64,000 nucleotides of DNA from Meandrina meandrites (GCA_963693305.1 OY855914.1:22129972-22193971); one strand, 5' to 3'. Counted from the first letter of the stretch, positions 1-12,070 are shown. Notes: a model not told the origin generated them from the letters alone. Translations and numbers: made by a program.

Positions 1-126
1 AACCAGATCCTACATAGCCATTATTACACGAGAACTGACAGATTGTGTCATAATACATTGCTGCGTTTTCTGGGCATCCAAGTTTTGTTCCATGGGACGG
101 TGCAGGTAACGCTGGACACGTGATGG
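1..126 (-). CDS. CCP A exon, unit 1, second copy (cut by window edge)
   Basis: The first 126 bp of a CCP A exon, starting AITCPALPAPSHGTKLGC after an AG acceptor. The rest lies outside the window, so the gene continues beyond position 1. Confidence 0.7.
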
Positions 127-264
127 CTACAATGTGAGACCAAAACAAAACCTTCACGTTAGAACTTCCATTTATACAAATGATGACTCTAAAGCGAATA
201 ACAGCTCAATGTTCGGTGGAGAGACAAAAGTAACAATGTCTAAACGTTAACTTCACCAGTTTAC

Positions 265-459
265 CTTCACATGTAGGTATTGTGTTATTCCAAATCCCAG
301 GATGTTGGTTTCCAGGGGCAATGCACGTGACTGCTGAGGAGCCATTCAAACGATAACCAAGCGTACAAGAAAAGTTACATTTTGAGCCATAAAGATTATC
401 ACAACTGCTCACGCGCAGTGGACCTCTTGGATCTACTGTCAGCGACGTGCAATTGATAA
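265..459 (-). CDS. CCP B exon, unit 1, second copy
   Basis: A 195-bp phase-1 CCP exon with CTLGYRLNGSSAVTC and GIWNNTIPTCEG. Acceptor aacag, donor gtaaac. It shows that the B-A pair itself has been duplicated. Confidence 0.75.
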
Positions 460-1034
460 CTGTTGGTAAAAGAAAATGATGAAAAAGTTATAAGAAATAA
501 GTATTTCTTTTTCTTTAAATTATTCCACCCAAGATGTCCAGGCGCTAATCAATGAAAATAAAATCACCGTGGCATATAAAACATTATCGCGTTTTATTAA
601 AAAAGAAGGCTTCAGAGAACTTCTCATATATAGACAAATCGTGCATGATCGCCACCATTTTTATGATTTTACATTATTACAGGATTCTTCTATCACGCTT
701 ATTTTTAATTAAATTATAAGAAATCGCATAATGTATTCCTTGCCTAAAGCAAGTTTGAAAAAGGGGGACCCTGTTAGTCAACTAAATACCCGCGGGCAAC
801 CTTAATACCACATACTTGAAAAACTATATCCCACGTTCGTCAAAGCATGCTGGAGCCGTTTTCTTTTCTTTTTTTTTTTGTCTTTGTTAGAAAACAGCCT
901 AAAATGAAGTTTTGATTGCATTTGAATCGAAAATTGTCTAAGTTCTGCCTTCTCATCTGTAAGAATTGACAGCAGGTTATAGAAGGTATTTCGGTGTTAA
1001 ACTATGATATGTCATAAAAGTGTTAAGATCGTAC
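460..1034. other. Intron, unit 1, between CCP A and CCP B
   Basis: Intron sequence of about 575 bp. The half next to CCP A (about 830-1020) matches the segment that flanks CCP A in the other units. I see no gene or structured element in it. Confidence 0.5.
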
Positions 1035-1220
1035 TTTGGCAAGTAAAATCTTGTCCACTCCAAGTTCCATCGTGTTGACATTTTCTTACTTGAGAACCAG
1101 ACCCTATATACCCATTATTACACGAGAACTGACAGACTGTATCATAATACATTGTTGCATTTGCTGGGCATCCAAGTCTTGTTCCATTGGACGGTTCAGG
1201 TAACGCTGGGCACGTAATCA
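1035..1220 (-). CDS. CCP A exon, unit 1, first copy
   Basis: A 186-bp phase-1 CCP exon, VITCPALPEPSNGTRLGC to WSGQDFTC. In unit 1 it is followed by another B-A pair and not by an F5/8C exon, so the 3' end of the locus has a longer run of CCPs. Confidence 0.8.
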
Positions 1221-1363
1221 CTTCAATGTAAAGCAAAAGATAGCCATTACATTAGAAATCACCGTTATACGGATAGTAAACTTTAAATGAATAACAGCTA
1301 AATGCTAGTTGTAGAGTTAAAAGTAACATTTTAGCTGTCATTCACTTACCTTATGTCACTTAC

Positions 1364-1558
1364 CTTCACATTTGGGTGTTGTGTTGTTCCACATCCCGTA
1401 TTGTTGGTTATCAGAAGCAACGCACGTGACTGCTGACGAGCCATTCAAACGATGACCAATCGTACAAGAAAAGTTACATTTTGAGCCATAAAGATTATCA
1501 CAACTGCTCATGCGCAGTGGACCACTTGGATCTACCGTCAGTGAGGTGCAATTGATAA
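1364..1558 (-). CDS. CCP B exon, unit 1, first copy
   Basis: A 195-bp phase-1 CCP exon, VINCTSLTVDPSGPLR, SSCDNLYGSKCNFSC and GMWNNTTPKCEG. Acceptor ctacag, donor gtaag. Confidence 0.8.
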
Positions 1559-1810
1559 CTGTAGAAGAAAACAGTTTACTGATTGGACTACTTACTAATT
1601 CAATGAACAGTGTAGGTAAGATCATAATAATGACAACAGTTTTCTGTAAAAAAAAAAAAGTTTCCGTCCTTTCACGCTAGGCATATCTTCGTGTGTGAGA
1701 TATTGGTAAATCGAAGCCACATTACACGTTGGGGCACGCTTAGCGAGGGCAGCGCACGCAACAATAGTACGGGAATCGAAAATTCTGTTTAAAAAGTATT
1801 AAGATCGTAC

Positions 1811-1996
1811 TTTGGCATGTAAAATTTTGCCCACTCCAAGTTCCATTGTCTTGGCATCTTCTCACTTGAGAGCCAGACCCTACATAGCCATCATTACAAG
1901 AGAACTGACAAACTGTATCACTGTACACTGTTGCATTCCCTGGGCATCCAGATTTTGTTCCATTGATTGGTGTAGGTAACGCTGGACACGTGATCA
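1811..1996 (-). CDS. CCP A' exon, unit 1
   Basis: A 186-bp phase-1 CCP exon, VITCPALPTPINGTKSGC to WSGQNFTC. Six cysteines, conserved Trp and several NxT sites. Confidence 0.8.
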
Positions 1997-2442
1997 CTAT
2001 AATGTGAAAATATAAGGGAAGAAAGCACAAGTATAGGTTCAACTATTTCTTATTGATGACGAATAAGCTTATTACATCTTATAGTTTCTTTGGCACCTTT
2101 GTTCCAGTGTTTTTTTCCAGAGGACAATGGAGCAAAAGATCGTTTTGCTTGTTTGCCTTTGCAGAGCAAATAAGAAAGTATTCCAACATGTTATGTGTGC
2201 ATAGGTGTAACATTCCAGTTTCATCTTTTTCCATTTGGTCATTTGGTCATGGATTCAGCCTGCGTCGCAGACGAACTTAACTCCGGTACAGTCCGTCTGC
2301 GAACCAGCGACCGCCCACGCTTTTCAAAACTAATCTCCAATTGGATCTTGCATACGGCCGTTCTTTTGTGCACCTTGATTGGTCGAGTGGATCTCGGGGA
2401 GCCATAGTTACGATCTCGATGAATACCACAAACAAAATAAAC

Positions 2443-2690
2443 ATGGCGGCGATCATGGCAGCTCAGTGAGAAATTAGCGTTTGAAGCAGTGAAAAGCAGT
2501 TTCAACAATTTGACATCATTCCCAAGCAACGGGAATCTGTGAAAGTTTTTAATTTACTGCAATGATGTTTTGTTGATCTCCCTACCGGTTTCGGAAAATC
2601 TTTAATCTTTCGATGCCTGCCGATTGTCGCGGATATTATTCATTCTAAGCTAAAAGATGTATGCATGACAAGTGCCTAGAATGTAAATCT
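2443..2690 (+). pseudogene. RecQ-like helicase fragment, unit 1
   Basis: After ATGGCGGCG the broken reading frame includes FDIIPKQRESVKVF and then DLPTGFGKSLIF and CLPIVADIIHS. DLPTGFGKS is a Walker A motif of the RecQ-type helicase style. In-frame stops interrupt it and the rest of the helicase is missing. The 200 bp before it contain ATTGG boxes and look like a copied promoter and 5' leader. The same fragment is present in all five units, so it predates their duplication. Confidence 0.6.
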
Positions 2691-2889
2691 TGTGGGGCTG
2701 TGAACGCTAACCGAACGCGAAAAGCAGCAAAGAAACTAAACATACCATTACGTTAGTAACTGCGACCAACATTTCAGTAAAACTTTTGCATTTATAAAAT
2801 ATGGCTCTCCAGTTAGACGTTGACAACAAACACTCGAGAGAACCGAACACGACACTTGCCGTTCAAAACTTGGTGAATTGAATCAGTAA

Positions 2890-3116
2890 TGGCTGTTGCT
2901 GGCATAGCCATATTGTTCAAATATAAGACTTGGTCCACGAGGATTAGAGTGAACAATTTCTGCCACAATTGGAAGGCATTGAAAGATTATAATAACAAAA
3001 ACATCGTTCCCCTTAAAAATCTTTGATAGATTCCCGTTGCTCGGGAAAGATGTCAGATACTGCTTTTTCACCGCTTCAAAGCCTAATTTCCACTGATCTT
3101 TCGTGATCGCCGTCAT
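2890..3116 (-). pseudogene. Second helicase fragment, opposite strand, unit 1
   Basis: An open frame starting MTAITKDQWKLGFEAVKKQY continues SFPSNGNLSKIFKGNDVFV and then IFQCLPIVAEIVHSNPRGP. It is homologous to the plus-strand fragment at 2443-2690, but the Walker A stretch between VFV and IFQCLP has been deleted. The two face each other as a diverged inverted pair. Confidence 0.5.
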
Positions 3117-3664
3117 GTTTTTTTTGTCTATCTGGTATTCATCGAGAGCGTAACTATGGTTCAGTTGATGATCCCAATGCGAGTTAAGTTGAAACCAGGG
3201 GGTGGGGGAGGTCCTGTACACTGTTTTAACAGGGAACATGAATCACTTATAAGTAATTCGTGAATAGTGTTTAACCGCAAAATAAAAGTTCGCGTGGAAA
3301 TTACAACCTTAATCTTCGCATCTTGTTTGTTTCTTTGAAGTTCGTCAGGCTTAATAATCATTTTCATCTATAAATTATGCTAAAGGAAAACGGGAAAAGA
3401 GTGATAATGGCTACGGGTGTGGTAAAAGTGAGGTTTCGCGGATTACTAATTAAAAGAATCCCAATGATTCCCAGATGATTCAACATTTTTTGCTTGTTGA
3501 ATGCAAACTCTGACTGATCTTTCGCTTTATATTCCACGCCGCTGAAATATTTCACAGTGACTTGAAACATCAGGTGAGAAATCCAGCTGAAAATGCAAAA
3601 GTATCTCGGCGGCGTGAATCATCAGACGCAAATCCGTCTCTGTTCGCATTCTACACTCGTGCAC

Positions 3665-4065
3665 GCATTAAGAGTGCGTCCACGAGAAAAGCAGGCGGAA
3701 ACAGGCAGGAGGTGATATAGCCGAAATCATCAATTTCGTTTAAACTTGGCACAAATGTTGGGCATGATGAGTTATCACTTGTGACAAAACAAAAGGTTAA
3801 AATATTTTATTCCCTCCAAATTATGGGACCAAGTGCAAAAATGGCCATTTTTCACTAATTTATGCATATTTAATTACCTGAGTTTGATTGACCACTTCCA
3901 CACTGGGTCCCATTACTTGGAGGGAAAAAATATTTTAACCTTATGTTTTGTTACAATTGATAGCTCATCATGTTCAACATTTGTGCCAAGTTTGTTTGAG
4001 CGGAATTGGTCATTTGAGCTGCATCACCTACTGCCTGGCTCTCTCGTGGACGTGCTCTTAATGTT
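3665..4065. repeat. Foldback element, unit 1
   Basis: Two inverted arms of about 170 bp surround a spacer near 3855. The left arm runs from ATTAAGAGTGCGTCCACGAG, the right arm ends at CTCGTGGACGTGCTCTTAAT. A smaller inverted pair (CACGCCGC ... GCGGCGTG) lies just left at 3536-3616. No coding capacity. Also present in units 2 and 5 (left arm) and unit 4 (right arm). Confidence 0.7.
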
Positions 4066-4318
4066 AAATAGAAACAGTTTTGGGTGACGTATTTCTTTGC
4101 AACGACTTGATGGATACATGATTCGCACCGTTTCCCGGCACTGCTATGCCTTCAGCGAAAAGTGTCTCCCCCTCCCTCTTCTCCGATTAAAACCTTTTAC
4201 ATATTGGATTTTATATTTATAACACGCCTTGTGATAAGGGGATATCCATTCCCACATAGCATGGTGGCAAATGACAAACAGTTCCCACTGAAACGGTTTT
4301 TAAAACAATCTTTATTAC

Positions 4319-4460
4319 CTTGACAGCCATACAGCTCCACTCTCATTGCTATGTTTTGGTGACTCCATTTCATTGGTCGAAAGCGGATATAGCGTGTTCT
4401 GAGTGGTTGGTTTAGGTCATGATAAACTGCATTGTTCCCGTCTGTATTTCCAGTAAATTC
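4319..4460 (-). CDS. F5/8C domain copy 1, exon 2
   Basis: A 142-bp exon, EFTGNTDGNN, RYIRFRPMKWSHQN and AMRVELYGCQ, the conserved end of the family. Acceptor gatgtag, donor gtaata. It joins CCP A' at 1996. Confidence 0.8.
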
Positions 4461-4519
4461 CTACATCAAAAAGATGGGAAATTTTAGGCATTTATTGTTT
4501 TGAAAGCTTTGCTGCTAAA

Positions 4520-4877
4520 TGTGTCTAGTTGACGGTTCTCTCTTCAGATGCAGTATTTTCGCTTCTCGGTTTGATCATGGCCTGAAAACTGTACTAGATG
4601 GCTGTGGCTAAAGCGCTACTTCAAAACATAATTTTTTCAAATTTCGAATTAATTAACAATTGCCTCACGTTAGCGCGCACTATCGAGTTATGGTACATTT
4701 GGGAAGTTTTGAGAAGACAGATGCTTAACGCTCTCCAAACTTCTCAAGTGCCCCATAACACGCGTAGTGCACGACCTAAGTCATTGCCGGAAGAAATTTA
4801 CTTCCCTCTAACTTGGACCACTTTCGCTCGAAAAAGACTTTGACGAGCGATTTGTACCAGTAATCACATGATTTCGA

Positions 4878-4918
<41 letters not shown>

Positions 4919-6840
4919 GCAAAAAAAAATTTGTTACCCTTTGAAAAATTTACTCGTGCTTATTTATTTCAAATTGGATCGACGAGAAAAATAATGTGAT
5001 TACTTGTTAATAATATACAAGCAACCATTTCTGTCACGCTTTGGTAATGTTCGTGACAAGTCCATGTGTCCAGTGCCTGGCTGTAAATTTGACGTGTGAA
5101 TTCATGCACTCTCTGGAAGTGCTGCATGAAAACTTTTTACTTCAGAATAGTCTTCTCGCCGTTAAATTTGAAGGACTTGAATAGCAAAGCAAAGGGAATT
5201 TTTCCTAAACGGCTAAAGTTCTGCTGCCGTTCTTTTCGGTGGGTTTAAGAAACTCCGTCCGTGCCGTGTTCGTACACGGTCGAGCAGAAAACAACCTTCA
5301 GCACATGATGTTCTGACAGAATATCTAAAATTGAACTAGAATCCGCCGAACCGATCTTCTCAGTGCAGGAAAGCATTTAGTTACAACTTCGTGTTGCTGG
5401 CTGATTTCAATGGAATTTCTACAGGTTAGATTTGCCTTTTAATGCCACTTTGGGCGCCTTTTAATTTGTTATTGAGCGAGCTTTAACAACAGCTGCAAAA
5501 ATTTAGCTAAGCTTGCCTAATTTCTAAGCTTTCTCTCTTGAAAAAATAGAATGCTTGCTTCTCTCGTCTTCAAAACTAAGAAGTAGTCTGTTCCTAGGCA
5601 GTCTGTTTAGTACTTCTTCGCGTTTCTGTTCAGAGAAGTGAAGTCGAGGATTGTGACGCTATTGGTGTAATTGGCCGTTGGTCTGAGTTTAATTTCAAGT
5701 TTATGTTTTGTCCTCATTGCTTTTGTGATTATTCCTCGGCTTTCACACCTCTCGACAATTGGTTATTTTTGAAGTGCTCTTTTACTCTGCGTCATTTTCA
5801 AGCTTTTCATTAAAATTGCGTTATAAAGATCAAATAATCTTGTCTCACTTTTGTCCGCCATTTTGTTTGTCCGAGATGGATTTTGCATGAAGCTGCCGTA
5901 AATGTCAATCATTTTCAATTCACCGTTTTGCACTGCTAATTTCACGTTTTGCACTGCTAATTTCACTTTCTGCACTGCCAATTTCACTTTTTGCACTGGT
6001 TTGGAATTAATTGACGTGTTCTTAGCCAATCAGAATGAAGAAATTGTTGCTTGTATATTATTACCTCACTCTATCAGCGTGTACTATGAGATTTATAATA
6101 AAATTTCGATATGGCGCGTTCTAATTGGTTTAAACAGTGTGCTTTATGAGAGTACAAAGCACGAAGTTCACGTCAACATCTGCAAAATGGCAAACGATTT
6201 TCCGAGTTTTTCCCTTGGCATTTCCGAGGAGTTAAGAAACATTTTCCGTTTGACAAATCGCAAAAGAAAACGAAATTTTGGCTGCAAAGAAAACGAGCTA
6301 TTTGTCTGCAACGAACAACAGTAGTGTTAAAACTGTAAGTAAATTACAAGTAATTCAAAGTTCCGACAAATTGCCGGCAAAAAAGAAGCAATCAAGTAGC
6401 GAAATAAACAAAGGTTTCTCACCCTGTCTAGCGCTAACATAAACGACGCTATACCGGTATATCACGGAGGCAGTCATTACACTTTACACGTAAAACAGCG
6501 AAAGAAATCAACAAATAAACAAAGGTCTGTGTTTGTCTAGACGAGCTGTATTTATGTAAGAGTATTGAAAACTTACATGAAGAGTGCGCTCGTTCCATAT
6601 GGCAATCTCCGGTCATCTCAGCGAAGCAAACATCAACATATTCTGAATTACAACGCTCACCCTTCGAGTGATCAGTTAAAAGCTGCTCTTAAATCCTCTC
6701 CGACGCTTCTAGTGGAAGCAGCTTAGTCTTTCCAACGTTATCACCAGTTCGGGCAATCCTCTCACGTAAATACGTCTGTAGTTCATTTCAAACTCAGCTC
6801 AGGACAACCTCGCGAGGTTGTCCTAAAATTCCGGAATTTT
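4520..6840. repeat. Intronic block shared by units 1, 2 and 4 (copy in unit 1)
   Basis: A block of about 2.3 kb between F5/8C exons 2 and 1. It holds a hairpin (4881-4976), a 21-bp tandem repeat (5924-6003), a plus-strand ORF of 140 aa and a minus-strand ORF of 88 aa over the same repeat, and a 24-bp perfect palindrome (6801-6824). The reading frame from MANDFPSFSLGISEEL onward is kept in all copies, but I recognise no family. It is absent from units 3 and 5, so it is either a mobile element or was lost there. Confidence 0.5.
5924..6003. repeat. 21-bp tandem repeat, about four copies (unit 1)
   Basis: Units of GTTTTGCACTGCTAATTTCA plus C. They read TANFTFC on the plus strand and KLAVQKV on the minus strand without stops. 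Counterparts at about 15366-15446 and 36125-36205. Confidence 0.7.
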
Positions 6841-7461
6841 ATTCCGGGAAATTGCTCCCCATTCGCTTCCCGTCCAGGAATTTCCGGAATTTTTGGTTGA
6901 ATAGAAAGCGCCCATTCTCTCTTCACCCGAAACCGAAAGTGAACCTCAAGTTCCGCATTCTAACAAGCGTTGTGATTGGTTGAAATTTGCGCGCGTTATG
7001 TTATGTTATTGCCGCTTCCTGCGTGCTTCACAACAGAAGAGAGCACAGTCGAGGCTTTTTGATTCGTTTATTAAATCCAGATTTGCCGTACGTCATAATT
7101 ATTTCCCCAAACTCAAAACTATAAGAAACTCTAAAATCTGATTGGCCATCGACAGCTTGATTTTTAGCCCAAGTAGACCAGTTTACACCACAAAACTCAA
7201 AACCGCGTACTGTCCCGTATCTGGAGAGCACGCGTCTTTTGAGCACACTATATTTTCGGTTTCCCGTACATCTCGGTCAAAATTTAACTCAACTGTTGTG
7301 CTTTTATATAGGTACGATTAACAAATTTGTTTTGCAGTTATGTTTATTTATTAACAGGAAGCGGGAGTCCGATTTGTTCCGATTCCGATGCTTTCACTTA
7401 TATGATTACAGACCGTATTAGAGACCCGCGCAGTCTTACCATTATTAATTGGTCGACCTAC

Positions 7462-7784
7462 CTTATCTGCTGTTTGTCCTTGTTCCTTATAGTAAGTGAA
7501 GTTGACCCCATTGTTACTGTACTGTAGCTTGTATGTGGTTACCCAATCCTTGGGTCCATATCCTTGTGTTGCTACACCTGTCACACTCGTATTCGGATTA
7601 CCAAGATCAATCTGCAGCCATTCATTGATATTACCAGTGGCACCCCAGTATCCATCTCCTTGCAGTCTGCCATGTTCGGGGGGAAAACCGTAAAGATCTG
7701 AAGAGGCACTTATTTGTCCGTCCACGATCACACCGCTTTCCATGCCGAGGGCGGCTTTCTGACAACCTACGTTGTTACTCAATC
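7462..7784 (-). CDS. F5/8C domain copy 1, exon 1
   Basis: A 323-bp discoidin exon, CQKAALGMESGVIVDGQ, GFPPEHGRLQG, NEWLQIDLG and LQYSNNGVNFTYY. Intact acceptor (cttattag) and donor (gtaggt). Confidence 0.85.
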
Positions 7785-7847
7785 CTAATAAGAGAAAGAG
7801 AACATTTTGAACCACATTTGGCAATAATAAAGGAGACAGAGTCCATT

Positions 7848-7912
7848 ATTGTTATCATCATCATCATCATAATCATGATTTTTATCCTTATTATTATTAC
7901 AAGTGCAATCGG
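7848..7912. repeat. ATC/ATT microsatellite, unit 1
   Basis: Short (ATC)n/(ATT)n tract in the intron just upstream of F5/8C copy 1. The same tract is at 18848-18922, 30474-30530 and 38053-38108, and is strongly expanded in unit 5 (50378-50513). Confidence 0.8.
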
Positions 7913-8395
7913 TAAAAACAATATATAATTATATATCCCATAAAAGGTCGGTGCAAGAAGCAAGGTTAAAAAATCGGCGAGTTATCGCATTACTTTCATA
8001 ATTCATTAGATTGGCTTTACGATACAAGGAAACGCAATGTAAGGCCAAAAGAAAAACAAATGTAAGGCTGACAAGACGGCTGAAAAGGGTTTTTCCACAT
8101 ATATAACCCGTTAATATGGACAATGGACATTTTTATGGTCCCGAGTGACTAACTCCCGTCAACGCCGCTTTACGGACACTGTTTATCTGTGCACCGTCAT
8201 TTTTCAATGTCACGATTATTTGCAAATTAGAGACTGGCAAAATAAGGACATATTTCCTACGTTTGTCAAGGCATGCTGGAGTTGTTTTTGGCTCTGTTAG
8301 AAGACAGCCTCAAATAAGGTTTTGATTGCATTTGAATCGTAAAATGTGTAAGTTCTGCCTCCTCATCTGTAAGAATTGAGAGAATTTTATAATAT

Positions 8396-10366
8396 ATACA
8401 TTTAGGCAGGCCTAAAAGCGGAGCTCCCATTTATCATTTTTTGCTCGAGTAAATTACAGTGTTACCAAATAAGAAACCACACAATATTTCTAAGCTTATA
8501 CGGTGGCCCATATAGGTACAAAAAACCTCTCATGATTTTGTTGACGAAAGCGACGTCAATATATTTCGTGGTTAACCCGTCTGAATTTTCCTGCCTTTAG
8601 TGACAGGTTCTAAAATTGAAATTGACGAGTGCACTTTATTGGGTTCCTCACGTACGCACGTAAGCGCAAAACAATTTTTTTTCCTTTTACAACGTTTACT
8701 GTGCACTAATTCGTAATACACCTCTAGGACCTCTACGAGTTATTCAATGTAAAAAGAACATTGACCTTGTTTTTATTACTACAAAACCATCAGGGCAAGA
8801 AAATCAACTCAAGGCAAAAACAGAAAACAAAGTGAACTCGCTGCTTAACACAGTAAACAAAATGAACTCACGCCAAGGCAAACTGAGAAAATCACGGCGG
8901 CAAAACAAACTCTGCAAATTGATGGTGCCGGTTATGTAAGTCATTTTAAAGCAGTTTTTGTGTAAGAATTGTGGCAGTTTGTGATTTGGAAAGTGGTGCA
9001 CGCTAACTTAGAATAAGCTTACAATATTGTTTTGACTGTTTTGAACCGTCTTCTTTTCGTTGCGGTTTGGTTGCATGATTTACTAATTCCGTTTTATCGT
9101 ACGCGTTGCTAAATGCCTAAGAGAATTTTATGTAGAGAACTGAATGAATTTTCTTCATTTCTGGTAAGTAAGTATGCGGTAGGTTAAGTCTGAGCCCACT
9201 CAGCCTAGCGCAGGTAACTCGCAACGAAACCGGCAAATTCAACACACTCACTATAAGCAGTGATAAGAGAAACAAAACAAATGCAAGCGAGCCGAAATCG
9301 TGATTTTGATCCGTGAAGCTAAATAATTTGTTTTCAAAATCCAATAATCTGAATAATGAACATCACATTTAATTCCACTAACTAAAACTGAAAATAATTA
9401 GTCTAAACAAAATATTTACTAAACAAATGTGTAAAATGTACAAACATGAACAGGCTTGATAAATATTTACGAGAAGATCTGACAACCGACACAACTTCAT
9501 TCATTAATGAAGTATAATTCTCTCAATATAAAATTAGGCTTATGCTTAGTGCATACATTTACGTTTGTTACCTCATTATTGAAGAAGGCTTATAAATTCT
9601 GCAGGGCAAAGCTTTCAAACCAGCCCAATAATATTCAGCCTTGCTCAGCCGCAGGTCGAACCCTGGACATCGCACTCTTTTTGACTTATCCAGTTATCCA
9701 GTATATCATGTTCAAATCGGCAATTATTTCGGATCTTCCTGTTAAGAGGTTGTCCTAAATCATTTGGCACAAGTAACCATGATGTACATGAGTAAATAAA
9801 GCGAGAAATCTTCACAAAAGTCGATGTTCGCCAGCAGCTTTCTTCGCGCCTTTCATTCAGCTTTAAAGGTGAACAGCGTACCAAAGATTTGCCGCCTTTT
9901 CGAACAATCGCTTCGTTTAAGTTGAAATGAAATGTCCAGATCATTTATTTAACATGAGAATAAACTAAACTGAATATTTCTAAAAACTGAGTACTTGAGC
10001 CCGCGATATATTGGAAAACCATTACCTGGTCAGCGGTCAACTTCCCAAAAAGACGTTACCTCGATTAGCTCTACGCCTGAGCCCGCGATATGGTTATGTG
10101 ATACTGGTCAGCGGATACCTTGTTTTGACAGCTGTCAATTGACCATGACATGGAAGTTCAATATTAAAGATTTAACAGTAACCAAGGCGATAATTGTCCT
10201 GTGACTCCCCTCCCCCTCCCCCAGAATCTGTACGGACGGACGGACAGACGGACGGACGGACGGACGTACGGTCACGTGATTACCCAATTTTCTCGGCTTG
10301 GTGGTTGACCAAAATTTCTTACCCACGGTGCTCCGCTGGCGCGCTTCGCGCGCTGGAGTTCCGCTA
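8396..10366. mobile_element. Unclassified 2-kb interspersed repeat in unit 1
   Basis: Units 2, 4 and 5 read straight through from the GAATTGAGAG segment to the ATGTATTTCAGTG segment; unit 1 has about 1.97 kb inserted there. A TATA at both edges may be the target duplication. The left end carries AGCGGAGCTCCC and the right end a GC-rich hairpin with GGCGCGCTTCGCGCGC and GGAGTTCCGC. An inverted relative lies at 58022-60027. It contains a GGAC simple repeat at 10231-10270. I see no protein family in it. Confidence 0.6.
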
Positions 10367-10419
10367 TAATGTATTTCAGTGTTAAATTATGATATCTCAT
10401 GAAAGTGTAAAGGTCGTAC

Positions 10420-10605
10420 TTTGGCACGAGAAATCTTGTCCACTCCAAGTTCCATTTTGTTGACATCTTCTTTCTTGAGAACCAGACCCCATATACCCAT
10501 TATTACACGAGAACTGACAGACTACATTATAATTTATCTTTGCATTTCCTGGGCATCCAAGTCTTGTTCCATTGGACGGTGAAGGTAACGCTGGACACGT
10601 AATCA
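10420..10605 (-). CDS. CCP A exon, unit 2
   Basis: A 186-bp phase-1 CCP exon, VITCPALPSPSNGTRLGC to WSGQDFSC. A 2-kb repeat starts 53 bp downstream of it (8396-10366). It can splice to F5/8C copy 1. Confidence 0.8.
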
Positions 10606-10772
10606 CTACAATGAAACCAAAACAAAGCAAAACCATCAAAAATGGCATTTTTTGAAAAATAAGATAGCCATTACATCACGAATCACTGTTATAAAGATAG
10701 TAACCTTTAATCGATAACAGCTAAATGCTACTTGCAAAGTTTTAAAGTTACATTTTAGCTGTCATTCAGTTA

Positions 10773-10828
10773 ACTGCGCAGTGGACCTCTTGGATTGACC
10801 GAATTTCGGGTGCAACTGATCATGATAA
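10773..10828 (-). pseudogene. CCP B exon remnant, unit 2
   Basis: Only the first third of CCP B is left (GPLR-like segment next to a disrupted acceptor with an inserted ATCATG). The deletion resembles that in unit 5 (39031-39090), so it was probably copied by duplication and not made twice. Confidence 0.6.
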
Positions 10829-11076
10829 CTGAAGAAGAAAATAAATTACTAAATAAATAATTTACTAATTCAATGAACAGTTCAGGTAAGATCATAATTA
10901 TGACAACAGTTTTCTGTAAAAAAGCGTTTGCGTCCTTTCACATAGGCATATCTTCGTGTTTGAGATATTATTAAAACGAAGCCACATTACACGTTGGAGC
11001 ACACTTAGCGAGGGCAGCGCATGCAGCAATAGTACATGAATCCAAAAATCCTGTTTAAAAAGTATTAAGTTCGTAC

Positions 11077-11262
11077 TTTGGCAGGTAAAATTTTGTCCAC
11101 TCCAAGTTCCATTGCCTTGGCATCTTCTTACTTGAGAACCAGACCCTATATAGCCATCATTACAAGAGAACTGACAGACTGTATCACTGTACACTGTTGC
11201 ATTCCCTGAGCATTCAGATTTTGTTCCATTGATTGGTGTAGGTAACGCTGGACACGTGATCA
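11077..11262 (-). CDS. CCP A' exon, unit 2
   Basis: A 186-bp phase-1 CCP exon, VITCPALPTPINGTKSEC to WSGQNFTC, with six cysteines and intact splice sites. The neighbouring CCP B exon is deleted, so it would splice directly to CCP A at 10605. Confidence 0.8.
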
Positions 11263-11844
11263 CTACAATGTGAAAATAAAAGGGAAGAAAGCACAAGTAT
11301 AGGTTCAACGATTTCTTATTAATGACGAATAATAAACGGAAAATATATTCATTTCAAGAAACAAATACCTAAAAGGGATTTTAACATAGATTAAGCAGAG
11401 GACCGACGCTATGTTTGAGGGCTTTTCTAGCTTATTACCAATCTCATAGTTTCTTTGGCATCTTTGTGAAAGAGTTTTTTCCAGAGGACAAAGAAGCAAA
11501 AGATCGTTTTGCTTGTTTGGCTTTGCAGAGCCAAGTAGAAAATATTCCAACATGTTATGTGTAGACAAGTGTAACATTCCCGCAATGATGGAGTTTCATC
11601 TTTTCTATTTGGTCATTTGTCGAAATGGATACATCCTGCGTCGCAGACGAACTAAACCCCGGTATAGTCCGTCTCCGAACCCGCGACCAAAAACTTGTTC
11701 CGCACCCAGCATGTTGCCAGGGTTTTCAAAACTAATTCCAAATTGGCTCTTGCATATGGCCATTCTTTCGTGCACCGTGATTGGTCGAGTGGATCTCGTG
11801 GAGCCACAGTTACGATCTCGATGAATACCAGAAACAAAATAAAC

Positions 11845-12070
11845 ATGGCGGCGATCACGGCAGCTCAGTGAGAAATTAGCGTTTTAAGCGGTGAAAAGCA
11901 GTTCGAACAATTTGACATCCTTCCCAAGCAACGGCAATTTTTTACTGCAATGATGTTTTTGTTGATCTCCCTACCGGTTTCGGAAAATCTTTCGATGCCT
12001 GCCGAATGTCGCCGATATTACTTATTCTAAACTAAAAGATGTCGGCATTACAAGTGCCTAGAATTTAAAT
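11845..12070 (+). pseudogene. RecQ-like helicase fragment, unit 2
   Basis: Counterpart of 2443-2690: ATGGCGGCGATCACGGCAGC start, then a degraded Walker A region (DLPTGFGKS is still readable). Small deletions and stops make it non-coding. Confidence 0.55.

Noticed and set aside
2239..2529. Minus-strand 96-codon ORF repeated in the units
   Set aside because: It is the antisense of the promoter-like region and start of the plus-strand helicase fragment.
5763..6324. Conserved proteins on both strands over the 21-bp repeat
   Set aside because: Conservation across units 1, 2 and 4 follows from recent duplication, both strands cannot be taken as coding from this alone, and no domain is recognised.
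7351..7461. Extension of the F5/8C exon past 7462 (VGRPINNGKT)
   Set aside because: A GT donor at 7460-7461 and the phase-0 match to exon 2 make this intron read-through.
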